NCBI GenBank assembly: GCA_937888905.1
Contig: CALATA010000014.1
Span: forward strand, 186,001 to 250,000
Origin: Terrimonas sp937888905
GTDB taxonomy: Bacteria > Bacteroidota > Bacteroidia > Chitinophagales > Chitinophagaceae
Reading direction: 5' to 3'
DNA: 64,000 nt
The translations under genes were made by a program, and so were the position numbers. Positions 16,285-25,865 of this stretch are shown here, one piece after another. How positions within the stretch are numbered: position 1 is the first letter of the stretch; the number at the start of each line of letters is the position of its first letter. The notes below the pieces were generated by a model. It had not been told where the DNA came from. It made no database searches and saw only the letters and a program-made list of their open reading frames with translations.

Positions 16285-19272
16285 TTACACTCGGCTGTCC
16301 GGTGCCGGCGCTACAGGCGAGTCTTTAGTATTGGAATGGAAATCAAGGAAATAGGTAAATAAGTTTGTTTCCGTCGGGATTTGCAGTTTTTTCCGCAGCC
16401 GGTAACGGCTGATTTCTACACCGCGCCCCGAGATATTCATGAGTTGCGCAATTTCCTTGGTGCTGAGGTTCATCCGGAGATAGGCGCAAAGCTTCAGTTC
16501 ATTGGCCGTAAGGTTGGGATGCTGCGCCTTTAACGCAATGAAAAAATCATTGTGCACTTTGTCGAAGTGAATGGTAAAGTGTTCCCAGTCTTTATCCATT
16601 TTATCTTCATTACCCAGCGTTTTGATCATGCGACGGAATACATCGAGCGATTTTTCATTATCCGTACTGCGCGTCATTTTTTGCAGTTCGTCTTTCATCT
16701 TCGTAAGCAGTTCTCCCTTCTTCACCAGGTGCATGGTAGTACTTGCCATTTCTTTATTTTGAAAGGCGATCTCCGCTTCCAGTTTTTCATTTTTCAACCG
16801 GATGATTTCTTTTTCATTTTTTTCGAGTTCCAGTTGATGCAGGTATTGCTGACGCTTTTGTTCTTCTTCGTATTGCGCTACTTCCAGTTCATGCAGGTAG
16901 CGAAGACGTTTTTGCTCGGTTTCATATTGCGTACGCTGCCGCTGGAATTTTCTTTTTTGCCAGCGATAAACGAGATAAGCCCCCATCAGTACCAAACATC
17001 CATAAAGCGTATAGGCCCACCAGCTGCGATACCACGGCGGCAGTACATAAAAACAGTAACTATATACAATCGATTCATTACCCAGGTTGTTGCGCGCTCT
17101 CAATTGAAAGTTGTAAGTGCCCGGTGGGAGATAGGCGTATTCTTTTTCCGTTTTCTCACTCCATTCAGACCATTTCTTATCGTATCCTTTCAGGTAATAA
17201 CTGTACTCGATATTCGTCTGTTGTTCATATAGCGGTGCGCTAAAGGTAAAATGCAGGCTGTTCGAGTTGTAGTTGATCGATGGCGTTTGCTGTTGTGTCT
17301 GGTCCTGGCTCACATCACGGAAGTAACCGCCAAATAACAAGGTGTCTGTTTTGCCCAGCGCTTTTACTTCGCGCAGATGCACCTGTAATACGGGGTGATG
17401 TTGTTTGTATTTGGCATAGTTGATATGGAAATATCCTTTCTCCGCGCCTACAAAAATATTATTCTCATCCACAGGATATACCTGCTCAAATCCACTTACG
17501 AGTTTGCGGTTGAGTTCGGGAATATAGATGATGCGCGGCTTGGCGCCGGAAAAGTCGGCCACGCCTAAACTTTTGTCATACACAAACCATACGTTTCCCT
17601 GCATGTCTTCGCGCAGGTAACGGATAATGAGATCACCGAATATCTGACGGAAGTAAGCCGATGGTAAAAAACTGTCCGTTGCCGCATCGTATTCATAGAT
17701 GCCATTTTCCGTGGTCACTACTATGCGGTTGCGTATGCGGAAGATATAGTTGCCGTTGGTACTTAAACCATGGCGGAATTTCTCTGCATAGGATTGAACG
17801 GTTGGTTTGCCGTCGTTGTATTTTACGCGGTACACGCCTTTATAGGGATGTGATACCCATACGTCCTGGTGATCGACCGCCACGAATCGTGAAGATTCAA
17901 ACGTGGCCTGCGCACCGTCGTGAACAAATTTTCCATTTTTATAGGTAAAAAAACGAATACCCTGGTAGGTGCCGGCCACCATCAGATCGCTGGGGGATAC
18001 AGAATTAAGCGGTTGAAATGTCCAGAAGCCTCCGCTGTTGTCGAGCGGTTTTGCCTGATCGCCATTGATCACATATGCACCTTCGTGATGACCCATTAAT
18101 AGTTGCCCGTTTACGGTCGACAGATTCCATGCCTGCCCGCGGCCATTGGTCACTTGTTGAAAGTTGCCTTTTACAAAACTCAAATCCTGTCGCTCTTCCA
18201 GTGGCACAGAGTACAGTCCGTTAGTGGTAGCGAGATAGAGATGCTCCTGGTGGATCATGGCCGAGTAACCCGCACTTTCGTTGGATTTATCGGGAAAGAT
18301 ATTTTTGATGGCGCTGTTGTAAGCAATGAAGTCGATGCCGTTGTCGAGTCCGAGCCATAGGTTTTTATGCTTGTCAGCATAAATGGCCAGCACATTGTTA
18401 TTCTGCAGTCCTTCCTGCCGCGAAAATTGCTGGATGGTTTGTCCCTTCGGATCGATGATCACGCAACCGCGGGTGGTGGTGGCCAGGGCGATGGAGTTTT
18501 TATCGATCAGTGTTGCTCCATATATATGGTAGTCAGCGATCTGGCTGAGTGCCGGCGTTTGCATTTTTTCCAGCTTGCCGTGGCTCATCCGGAAGATCCC
18601 GTGTTTCAGGGTGGTGAGTAACAGCGTATCGGGGTGCAGGGGCACCACGGCTGTGATCAGAAAGCCCGGTGGCATGTTTTCCCGCGGAATAAGCGATTGC
18701 CAGCTGCCCTGGCGGAACAGCATCACACCTTTTATTACATCCTGCGCGATCGGCCCCTGCGGACCCACACCCAGGAACAACCAGGTGTTAGACGGGTACA
18801 CCGTTATATGGTTATCCGCCAGCATGAAAATGCGGTCGTTGGACCGGAAGAATACTTTTCCTTCAAAGCAAACAATATCCCACACATCGGTGAATGACCG
18901 GTGTTGCGGCGGGATCATGTCTTTTACCGAATGGTAGGTGAGGATGCCGGTGGGTGAAGGCGAAAAATAGCCGATCTCATCCTGCGCTCCCACATATAAC
19001 CGGCCATCGGTACCGATAGCGATGGAGCGGACGATGGTTTTGTTGGGAAGCGGGTGATTTTTCCAGTAAGTGCCGTCGAAACTGAGCAGGCCTTCGTTGT
19101 TGGCAAAATAAAGCAGGCCGCTCTTGTCCTGGCAAATGTCCCAGTTCTGGGTGCCGGCCCGGTAGGAAAGTTTGGAATAATTCAATATCTCCGGCAGGCC
19201 AATGGTATTCTGGCTGCGAAGGGGCTGCAGAAGCCAACAGTTTATCAGAAGCAAGGCAATCGAAAATCTCAT
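16285..19272 (-). CDS. Membrane-anchored propeller/Y_Y_Y sensor with LuxR-type HTH (glucan locus regulator)
   Basis: 995 residues from ATG 19272 (MRFSIALLLINCWLL leader). Residues about 20-640 are two-component-regulator propeller repeats (DKSGLLYFANNEGLLSFDG, KHKNLWLGLDNGIDF). A Y_Y_Y domain follows (NIEYSYYLKGYDKKWSEWSE), then one membrane segment (WWAYTLYGCLVLMGAYLVY), a long charged coiled coil, and a C-terminal LuxR-type helix-turn-helix (LTANELKLCAYLRMNLSTKE). There is no histidine kinase or receiver, so it is a one-component regulator that would sense a periplasmic glycan and bind DNA from the membrane. Divergent from susC, which it most likely controls; the 14-bp direct repeats between them are candidate binding sites. 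The upstream ATG at 19314 is less likely because it adds a cysteine-containing segment before the leader. Confidence 0.9.
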   Translation of the reverse strand: MRFSIALLLINCWLLQPLRSQNTIGLPEILNYSKLSYRAGTQNWDICQDKSGLLYFANNEGLLSFDGTYWKNHPLPNKTIVRSIAIGTDGRLYVGAQDEIGYFSPSPTGILTYHSVKDMIPPQHRSFTDVWDIVCFEGKVFFRSNDRIFMLADNHITVYPSNTWLFLGVGPQGPIAQDVIKGVMLFRQGSWQSLIPRENMPPGFLITAVVPLHPDTLLLTTLKHGIFRMSHGKLEKMQTPALSQIADYHIYGATLIDKNSIALATTTRGCVIIDPKGQTIQQFSRQEGLQNNNVLAIYADKHKNLWLGLDNGIDFIAYNSAIKNIFPDKSNESAGYSAMIHQEHLYLATTNGLYSVPLEERQDLSFVKGNFQQVTNGRGQAWNLSTVNGQLLMGHHEGAYVINGDQAKPLDNSGGFWTFQPLNSVSPSDLMVAGTYQGIRFFTYKNGKFVHDGAQATFESSRFVAVDHQDVWVSHPYKGVYRVKYNDGKPTVQSYAEKFRHGLSTNGNYIFRIRNRIVVTTENGIYEYDAATDSFLPSAYFRQIFGDLIIRYLREDMQGNVWFVYDKSLGVADFSGAKPRIIYIPELNRKLVSGFEQVYPVDENNIFVGAEKGYFHINYAKYKQHHPVLQVHLREVKALGKTDTLLFGGYFRDVSQDQTQQQTPSINYNSNSLHFTFSAPLYEQQTNIEYSYYLKGYDKKWSEWSEKTEKEYAYLPPGTYNFQLRARNNLGNESIVYSYCFYVLPPWYRSWWAYTLYGCLVLMGAYLVYRWQKRKFQRQRTQYETEQKRLRYLHELEVAQYEEEQKRQQYLHQLELEKNEKEIIRLKNEKLEAEIAFQNKEMASTTMHLVKKGELLTKMKDELQKMTRSTDNEKSLDVFRRMIKTLGNEDKMDKDWEHFTIHFDKVHNDFFIALKAQHPNLTANELKLCAYLRMNLSTKEIAQLMNISGRGVEISRYRLRKKLQIPTETNLFTYFLDFHSNTKDSPVAPAPDSRV

Positions 19273-19313
19273 GTTTTCCGGACAAGTACACCGAATGTAA
19301 GCAAAAAACCGCA

Positions 19314-19377
19314 ATGATGTAGTGTTGTTGGGGTGTAAAAATGGGTCGTTTGCGACATGATGTAGTGTTGATGTAGT
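19314..19377. promoter_or_regulatory. Direct-repeat operator candidate between regulator and susC
   Basis: ATGATGTAGTGTTG occurs exactly at 19314-19327 and again at 19357-19370 (43 bp apart). A third GATGTAGT core follows at 19370-19377, 11 bp after the second core. The cores (19316, 19359, 19370) are therefore spaced by roughly four and one helical turns. They lie in the 188-bp divergent region of the glucan locus, about 85 bp before the susC start. Confidence 0.6.
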
Positions 19378-19460
19378 CGAAAATTAGCCTTCGGGGGGCG
19401 ATAGACCTAATTTTAACTACTTGCTTTTGCCTTCGGGCACACAAACCTAAACGCTTGCAT

Positions 19461-22400
19461 ATGAAATGGAAAATTGTACTGTCCCTCGGGACCTTTCTCC
19501 TTTTTTTTCTCACTGCACAGAGCCAGAACCTTCAGATCACCGGAAAAGTGACAGCCATGTCAACCGGGGAGGTGCTCAACGGAGCCACGGTAGCTGTTAA
19601 AGGTGGTGGGCCTTCCACCATGACTGATAGTAAAGGCTTCTACTCCTTAACTGTACCGGCGGGTAGCCAGATCGTTGTTTCTTACGCGGGCTCGATCAGC
19701 CGGGAGGAATTAATCAAAACTTCAGGTAATTACAATTTCGAGCTGCAGCTCCAGGCCGGCGACCTCGACGAGATCGTGGTGGTAGGTTATGGTACGCAGA
19801 AACGCCGAGACCTGACCGGCGCCATCTCGAGCGTAAAAGCCAGCGACCTGGAAAACATGCCCGTGTTCCGCGTGGAGCAATCCCTCCAGGGACGTATCGC
19901 CGGCGTACAGGTGACGGCCAATTCCGGACAGCCCGGTGAATCTGCCAAAGTGCGGATCCGCGGTGCGTCCAGTCTTACCGCCACCACCGACCCTATTTAT
20001 GTAGTGGACGGTATCGTGATCAACGGAGGTATCGAGTACCTCAACCAGTCCGACATCGAATCCATCGACGTACTGAAAGACGCGGCTTCCGCCGCTATAT
20101 ATGGTACGCAGGGATCCAATGGTGTAATCCTCATCACTACCAAAAAAGGCCGTCAGGGACGGATCAGTGTTAATTACAACGGCTACGTGGGTACACAGGC
20201 GCCCTGGCGCAAACTGGATTTGCTGAATGCCCGTGAGTACGCCACATTGATGAATGAAATGCGCGTCAACGGCAACAAGCCGATCATGTTCAACGACCCT
20301 GCCGCACTCGGTGAAGGCACCGATTGGCAGAAAGCCGTTTTCAACGACAACGCACGCATTCAGAACCATGAATTAAGCATCTCCGGTTCGGGCGACAAAT
20401 CTTCTTATTTCGGTTCCTTCGGTTACCTCGACCAGGAAGGGATCGTTACTTCTTCCAATTCGAAGTTTCAGCGTTTCACCGCACGCTTTAATGCCACACA
20501 CCAGATCAGCAAACGCATTACGTTTGGCAACAACGTTGGTTACACGCATATCCGCTCGGTAGGTGTGGGCACCAACAGCGAATATGGTACGCCGCTGAAC
20601 CGTGCCATTAATATGGACCCGCTCACGCCGGTTATCGAAACAGATCCCGCTATACTGTCGCAGGCTCCTTATAATGGCCTCAGCACAAGTCCGTTTATCG
20701 TACGGGATGACAAAGGCAATCCTTATGGTATTTCTAAATACATCGGATCGGAGATCCTGAACCCGCTGGCTGCCGTGAAAGTGGCACAGGGTTATGGCTG
20801 GTCGGACAAGATCGTTGCCAATGTGTTTACGGAGATTGAATTGATACAGGGATTGAAATTCCGTTCCAGCATCGGTGCCGACCTGGCTTTCTGGGGCGAT
20901 GCAAGTTTTCAACCGCTGTTCTACCTGAACTCCATCAACCAGAACATCACACTGAACGATTACACCCGTAACAATAACAGGGGACTGTTTTACTTGTGGG
21001 AAAATACACTCTCTTATCAGCGCAGCATTGACCGCCATTCGTTCACCCTGCTGGCCGGTACATCCGCTCAGAAAAATAAAGGCGAAGGCAACAAGAATAC
21101 CAAGAAAGGTATTCCCGTAACACGTATCGAAGATGCTTCCATGAACTTCGTGGTGCCTGCTGAAAATCAGTTCAGCGGTGGTTATGAATATGAGAACAGA
21201 CTGGCTTCCATGTTTGGCCGTTTGATCTATAACTATGATCAGCGTTATATGCTGACGGCCATCCTGCGCCGCGATGGTTCTTCCCGTTTCGGCAGCAATA
21301 AGAAGTTTGGTATGTTCCCGTCCGTATCTGCCGGCTGGATCGCTTCAAGCGAATCTTTCTTCCCGCAAACAGACAAGATCAGCTTCCTGAAACTCCGCGC
21401 TTCTTATGGCGTGAATGGTAACGACCGTATCGAAAACTTTGCTTACCTGTCAACCGTAAGTGGTGGCCGCAACTATACACTGAATGGTCAACTGATCACA
21501 GGTTTCAGCCCCAACGCTATTCCCAATGCGGATCTGCAATGGGAAGAAACCTCGCAAACCGATATTGGATTCGACGCTACCATTTTCAAATACTTCAACG
21601 TCAGCTTCGACTGGTTCAACAAAAAGACTACCAACATGCTGCAGCGCGTGAATGTGCCGATGTATGTGGGTAATACCGGTCCGATCAAGAACATCGCCTC
21701 TATGGAAAACAAAGGCGTGGAACTCGAACTCGGTTATCGCCGTCAGTTAGGCAAAGTGAACCTGAGTGTATCGGGTAACGTAGCATCACTGCGCAACAAA
21801 GTAACCTTCATCACCGATGACCTGGATTACCTGGCCAACCGCCAGACCTTCAGCCCGCAGGGACTGGAGATCGCACGCACAACCGTGGGACGTCCGCTGG
21901 ATTATTTCTTCGGATTCAAAACAGACGGTCTGTTCCAGAACTGGGATGACGTAAACAACTACGTAAATAAAGATGGTATCAAACTGCAACCCAACGCAAG
22001 CCCTGGTGATATCCGCTTTGTAGACTATAATGGCGATGGCGTGATCGATCCCAACGACCGCACGATGATCGGTAATCCTACTCCTGACTGGAGCTATGGC
22101 TTTACGATCAGTGCCGAATACAAAGGATTTGACTTCACGGTATTTGGCCAGGGTGTTGCAGGAGCCGATGTGTTCCAGGCGATCCGCCGTTTCGACCTGC
22201 CTACTTCCAACTACACTACCGAAGCACTGGGCCGCTGGATCGGCGAAGGTACCTCCAACTATTTTCCCAGATTAGTAGATGGTGATCCTAATAAAAATTT
22301 CAGTACCGCTTCCGACTTTTTCATCAAAGACGGATCTTATTTCCGCATCAAAACATTGCAGATCGGTTATACACTGCCTAATCAATGGCTCAGCCGCGTA

Positions 22401-22559
22401 GGTTTGAGTAAAGTGCGTGTATATGTGATGGGTAATAACCTGCTCACGTTTACCAAATACACCGGCTTCGATCCGGAAATCGGCAGCAGCAATGGCATCG
22501 ACCGCGGTATCTATCCGCAGCCACGTGCATTGATGGCAGGTATCAACATTGGTTTTTAA
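19461..22559 (+). CDS. susC: SusC/RagA-family TonB-dependent glycan importer
   Basis: 1032 residues: signal peptide (MKWKIVLSLGTFLLFFLTAQS), CarboxypepD_reg-like domain (about 25-105), the TonB-box-like LDEIVVVGYG, a plug domain with NDxVxxG-like SLQGRIAGVQV and VRIRGASSLTATTDPIYVVDG, then a 22-strand barrel ending in an aromatic residue (GINIGF). Imports oligosaccharides across the outer membrane together with the SusD lipoprotein encoded next. The reading frame opens at TTG 19455, but ATG 19461 starts a proper leader. The stop TAA is immediately followed by the susD ATG, so translation is coupled. Substrate is inferred from the GH16 genes downstream. Confidence 0.95.
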   Translation: MKWKIVLSLGTFLLFFLTAQSQNLQITGKVTAMSTGEVLNGATVAVKGGGPSTMTDSKGFYSLTVPAGSQIVVSYAGSISREELIKTSGNYNFELQLQAGDLDEIVVVGYGTQKRRDLTGAISSVKASDLENMPVFRVEQSLQGRIAGVQVTANSGQPGESAKVRIRGASSLTATTDPIYVVDGIVINGGIEYLNQSDIESIDVLKDAASAAIYGTQGSNGVILITTKKGRQGRISVNYNGYVGTQAPWRKLDLLNAREYATLMNEMRVNGNKPIMFNDPAALGEGTDWQKAVFNDNARIQNHELSISGSGDKSSYFGSFGYLDQEGIVTSSNSKFQRFTARFNATHQISKRITFGNNVGYTHIRSVGVGTNSEYGTPLNRAINMDPLTPVIETDPAILSQAPYNGLSTSPFIVRDDKGNPYGISKYIGSEILNPLAAVKVAQGYGWSDKIVANVFTEIELIQGLKFRSSIGADLAFWGDASFQPLFYLNSINQNITLNDYTRNNNRGLFYLWENTLSYQRSIDRHSFTLLAGTSAQKNKGEGNKNTKKGIPVTRIEDASMNFVVPAENQFSGGYEYENRLASMFGRLIYNYDQRYMLTAILRRDGSSRFGSNKKFGMFPSVSAGWIASSESFFPQTDKISFLKLRASYGVNGNDRIENFAYLSTVSGGRNYTLNGQLITGFSPNAIPNADLQWEETSQTDIGFDATIFKYFNVSFDWFNKKTTNMLQRVNVPMYVGNTGPIKNIASMENKGVELELGYRRQLGKVNLSVSGNVASLRNKVTFITDDLDYLANRQTFSPQGLEIARTTVGRPLDYFFGFKTDGLFQNWDDVNNYVNKDGIKLQPNASPGDIRFVDYNGDGVIDPNDRTMIGNPTPDWSYGFTISAEYKGFDFTVFGQGVAGADVFQAIRRFDLPTSNYTTEALGRWIGEGTSNYFPRLVDGDPNKNFSTASDFFIKDGSYFRIKTLQIGYTLPNQWLSRVGLSKVRVYVMGNNLLTFTKYTGFDPEIGSSNGIDRGIYPQPRALMAGINIGF

Positions 22560-24095
22560 ATGAAAAAAACAACTGGTATGAAACGTAACATAACAAAATA
22601 TTTCGGAGTGGTATTGGCAGCGGCAGCTCTTACACTGAGCTCCTGCAGCAAAAGCTTCCTCGAACTGGAACCGAGAGGGTCGGATCTGGAAGATAACTTT
22701 TATAAAAATGAAGAACAGGTGTACCAGGGACTCATTGCCGTGTACGATGTAATGCAATGGGGCACATCCGGCGGGTATACCATGAAGATGCCATTGCTGT
22801 CCGTAGCTTCTGATGAAGCGCATGCCGGCGGCAGTGATGCATCAGACCAACCGGGTTGGGTATCGTATGATAACTTTACCATGACCTCTTTTATCGGTCC
22901 GCAGGTGGGCCTCTGGTCTAAAAGTTATACCGGTATATACAGGGCGAACCTGATCCTGTCAAAAATTGCCAACTCTACTTCACTCGGTACCAACTTTCGT
23001 GCAAGGGTAACGGCAGAAGCCAAAGCACTGCGTGCTTATTTCTACTTTGATCTTATTCGCTGGTTTGGTCACATTCCCCTGATCATTGCCAATATTCCAA
23101 CTGCCGATCTGTATAAACAAACACAGGCAGAACCTGCAGCAGTGTGGACACAAATCGAAAAAGATCTGAGAGAAGCCATCACCGATTTGCCGCTGACAAT
23201 CCCGGTATCGGAAAACGGCCGCATTTCAAAAAATGGTGCAAAAGCGTTATTGGGCAAAGTGATCCTGTTTCAAAACAACAATGCGCGCATGGCCGAAGCG
23301 GCTACCTTGTTCAACGAAGTAAACACGGCGCCTAACTATTCATTGCTGCCTAACTACGGTGATATATTCCGGCCCGACAACCGCTTCAGCTCGGAATCGA
23401 TCTGGGAAATTCCGCACTCCAATGCAGCAGCTTGGGGCGACTGGGGATGGATCAATGGCGGTGAAGGCAATGTGGCTCCGCAATTCATCGGCATGGATGG
23501 TTATACCGGATCTACATATTCAGCAGGTTGGGGCTTTGCACCCATATCGCTGGACCTGGTGACGGCTATGCAGGGCGATCCGCGCTTTCAATACACGATC
23601 ATCGATGGAGCAGCTTTACGTGCAAACGGTGCCAGCTATAATGCGCGTTACCAGAACACCGACTACTTCATTAAAAAATATGCACCGATGCAATCCTTCC
23701 GGTCGGCGGTGGGTACGGCGGAGCTGAACTGGCCGTATAATGAAATTGAAATACGCCTGGCAGACACCTATCTGATGGAAGCCGAATGTTTGCTGCGCAG
23801 CGGTGGCAGCACTACGAGAGCCGGGGAACTGCTGAATGGCCGTACCGGATTTGTAGGTGTACGCAGCCGGGTGGGTTTGCCTGCCGTAGCGGTTACACTG
23901 GATAATGTTTACAAAGAAAGACAGCTTGAACTGGCTACTGAAGGACATCGCTTCTTTGACCTGATTCGTACCAACAGAGCGGCAACCGTGTTGGGATCAA
24001 AAGGATTCACAAGCGGCAAAAACGAAATATTGCCGATACCGCAATCAGAGATCGATATCTCACAAGGTAACCTCAAACAAAACCCTGGCTATTAA
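22560..24095 (+). CDS. susD: SusD/RagB-family glycan-binding outer-membrane lipoprotein
   Basis: 511 residues; a type II signal peptide with lipobox LSSC, then the SusD pattern: LELEPRGSDLEDNFYKNEEQV at the start, TPR-like helices (AEAKALRAYFYFDLIRWFGHIPL), and the conserved C-terminal ERQLELATEGHRFFDLIR with the final NPGY. It forms the lid of the SusC barrel and binds polysaccharide at the surface. Starts directly after the susC stop codon (no spacing). Confidence 0.96.
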   Translation: MKKTTGMKRNITKYFGVVLAAAALTLSSCSKSFLELEPRGSDLEDNFYKNEEQVYQGLIAVYDVMQWGTSGGYTMKMPLLSVASDEAHAGGSDASDQPGWVSYDNFTMTSFIGPQVGLWSKSYTGIYRANLILSKIANSTSLGTNFRARVTAEAKALRAYFYFDLIRWFGHIPLIIANIPTADLYKQTQAEPAAVWTQIEKDLREAITDLPLTIPVSENGRISKNGAKALLGKVILFQNNNARMAEAATLFNEVNTAPNYSLLPNYGDIFRPDNRFSSESIWEIPHSNAAAWGDWGWINGGEGNVAPQFIGMDGYTGSTYSAGWGFAPISLDLVTAMQGDPRFQYTIIDGAALRANGASYNARYQNTDYFIKKYAPMQSFRSAVGTAELNWPYNEIEIRLADTYLMEAECLLRSGGSTTRAGELLNGRTGFVGVRSRVGLPAVAVTLDNVYKERQLELATEGHRFFDLIRTNRAATVLGSKGFTSGKNEILPIPQSEIDISQGNLKQNPGY

Positions 24096-24113
24096 TCTTA
24101 AATGACAGCGCAT

Positions 24114-24989
24114 ATGAAAAAAATATTCTTTCTCGCGGGTATAGCGGCACTGGTGATCACCGGGTGCAGTCCCGACGAACAAAATAAAGAACTCGGTGCC
24201 TTGCCGGATGCATCCTTCACTGCCACTCCCATTCCCGGCATGGTGAACCGTTACCTGTTAACGAGCACCTCATCACACACCACGCAATGGCGTTGGGACA
24301 ATGGTGACGGCAGCGGAACACGATTCGGCAAAGCGGTGGACACGGCCTACTTCCCGTCAGCGGGATCGTACACGATCAAGTTGCTGGCGATGGGGCAGGG
24401 TGGTATCGACTCTGCTTCGCAGTCGGTAACCGTAGCGGCAGATGATCCCAACGGATGTGTGGGTCTGAAAGCGGTACTGACAGGTTGTGCCTCCAAAACG
24501 TGGAAGATTAAACCGGCTGCAGGTGCGTTGCGCATCGGTCCTCCGGATCTTACAGCCATCTGGTGGGAAAATCCGTTGGCAGATGTAACGGCTCGTTCCT
24601 GCACATTTAACGACCGCTTCACCTTTACCAATACAGGATCTGTATTCAACTTCAACAACCAGGGTGATATCTGGGTGGAAGATGAAAACGGTGCACCCTG
24701 GCCCAACGACATCGGTGCGGCCATCGGTTGTCATCCGATCACCGACATTGCCGCGCAATACCGCGCCTGGGGATCCGGTACCCACAGTTTTTCCGTAATA
24801 GGCAACAGTAAAATTCGTGTAGCGGGTACCGGCGCATTTCTCGGCATCTATAAAGCCGGCGACAATGGTACAACTGCGGGACCTGAATCGAGTATAACCT
24901 ATGATGTGGTTTCTTATTCAGCTACCTCTTTGGTGATCCGTAAAAATTACAGCTGGGGTACATGGGAGTTCCATTTTGTACCTGAATAA
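24114..24989 (+). CDS. PKD-domain surface lipoprotein, likely glycan-binding (SusE/F position)
   Basis: 291 residues from ATG 24114. The lipobox is VITGC at residues 15-19. A PKD-like domain follows (ASFTATPIP ... TTQWRWDNGDGSGTRFG ... GSYTIKLLAMG), then a domain of about 170 residues rich in Trp and Tyr (TAIWWENPLAD, GDIWVEDENG) that looks like a carbohydrate-binding beta sandwich. In this position, third after susC-susD, such proteins usually act as surface glycan-binding proteins. An alternative ATG 12 nt upstream (24102) would add MTAH. A strong terminator follows 39 bp downstream. Confidence 0.8.
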   Translation: MKKIFFLAGIAALVITGCSPDEQNKELGALPDASFTATPIPGMVNRYLLTSTSSHTTQWRWDNGDGSGTRFGKAVDTAYFPSAGSYTIKLLAMGQGGIDSASQSVTVAADDPNGCVGLKAVLTGCASKTWKIKPAAGALRIGPPDLTAIWWENPLADVTARSCTFNDRFTFTNTGSVFNFNNQGDIWVEDENGAPWPNDIGAAIGCHPITDIAAQYRAWGSGTHSFSVIGNSKIRVAGTGAFLGIYKAGDNGTTAGPESSITYDVVSYSATSLVIRKNYSWGTWEFHFVPE

Positions 24990-25027
24990 TAAAGAACGTT
25001 AAGCAAGCACGACAAGCAGTGAGTGCA

Positions 25028-25067
25028 GGGCGGGTGAATTAGGGTTAAACAAGCCCGCCCTTTTTTT
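25028..25067 (+). terminator. Intrinsic terminator inside the glucan locus
   Basis: GGGCGGG (25028-25034) pairs perfectly with CCCGCCC (25054-25060) and is followed by seven T. It separates the susC-susD-lipoprotein genes from the two GH16 genes, only 25 bp before the first of them. Confidence 0.85.
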
Positions 25068-25091
25068 AAGATCAATGAAGCAGAGAAAATT

Positions 25092-25865
25092 ATGAGAGGA
25101 GTATTAATTTTAGTAAGCTGCCTGTTGAGTTGGGCTGTGACGGCGCAGAACAGGAAACTGGTATGGGCTGATGAATTCAATTATACAGGCATGCCGGATA
25201 CCGCGCGCTGGAGCTACGATACAGGCGGACATGGGTGGGGTAATAATGAAAAACAATATTACACCGATGCGCGTCCCGCCAACGTTTCAGTCGGCAATGG
25301 ATTGCTCACCATACATGTGAACAAGGAAGAGTACAAAGGTAACAAGTATACTTCCGCACGCGTGTTGTCGAAATACAAGGGCGACTGGAAATACGGGCGC
25401 ATCGAAGTAAGAGCCAAACTGCCGAAAGGCCGTGGTATCTGGCCCGCAATCTGGATGTTGCCTACCGACTGGAAATATGGAGGCTGGCCGGAGAGCGGTG
25501 AAATTGACATTATGGAATATGTCGGTTACCTGCCGGATTCTTTGTTCAGCACCGTACACACCGGCACCTACAACCATGCGATCGGTACGCACAAACCGGG
25601 CGGCATTGCGAAGCCGGAAGTAACCGACGGCTTTCATGTATACGTGATGGAATGGACACCGGATAAGATTCGCATGGGCGTGGACGACAACCTGTACTAT
25701 GAATTTGTAAACGAAAAGAAAACATTCAACGAATGGCCTTTCGACCAGCGATTCCATTTGCTGCTCAATGTAGCGGTAGGCGGTAACTGGGGCGGAAAGG
25801 AAGGAATAGACGACAGCATTTTCCCACAAAAAATGGAAGTAGACTATGTACGCGTATATCAATAA
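25092..25865 (+). CDS. Secreted GH16 endo-beta-glucanase (laminarinase-type)
   Basis: 257 residues with a cleavable leader (MRGVLILVSCLLSWAVTAQ). The GH16 fold is marked by LVWADEFNYTG at the start, the WPAIWMLP strand, and the catalytic motif E137-I-D139-I-M-E142 (GEIDIMEYVG); E137 is the nucleophile and E142 the acid/base in the beta-bulge form typical of laminarinases and lichenases. It would cut beta-1,3 (or mixed 1,3/1,4) glucan in the periplasm or outside. At 257 residues it is a bare catalytic domain without a binding module. It overlaps the next GH16 gene by 20 nt. Confidence 0.94.
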   Translation: MRGVLILVSCLLSWAVTAQNRKLVWADEFNYTGMPDTARWSYDTGGHGWGNNEKQYYTDARPANVSVGNGLLTIHVNKEEYKGNKYTSARVLSKYKGDWKYGRIEVRAKLPKGRGIWPAIWMLPTDWKYGGWPESGEIDIMEYVGYLPDSLFSTVHTGTYNHAIGTHKPGGIAKPEVTDGFHVYVMEWTPDKIRMGVDDNLYYEFVNEKKTFNEWPFDQRFHLLLNVAVGGNWGGKEGIDDSIFPQKMEVDYVRVYQ

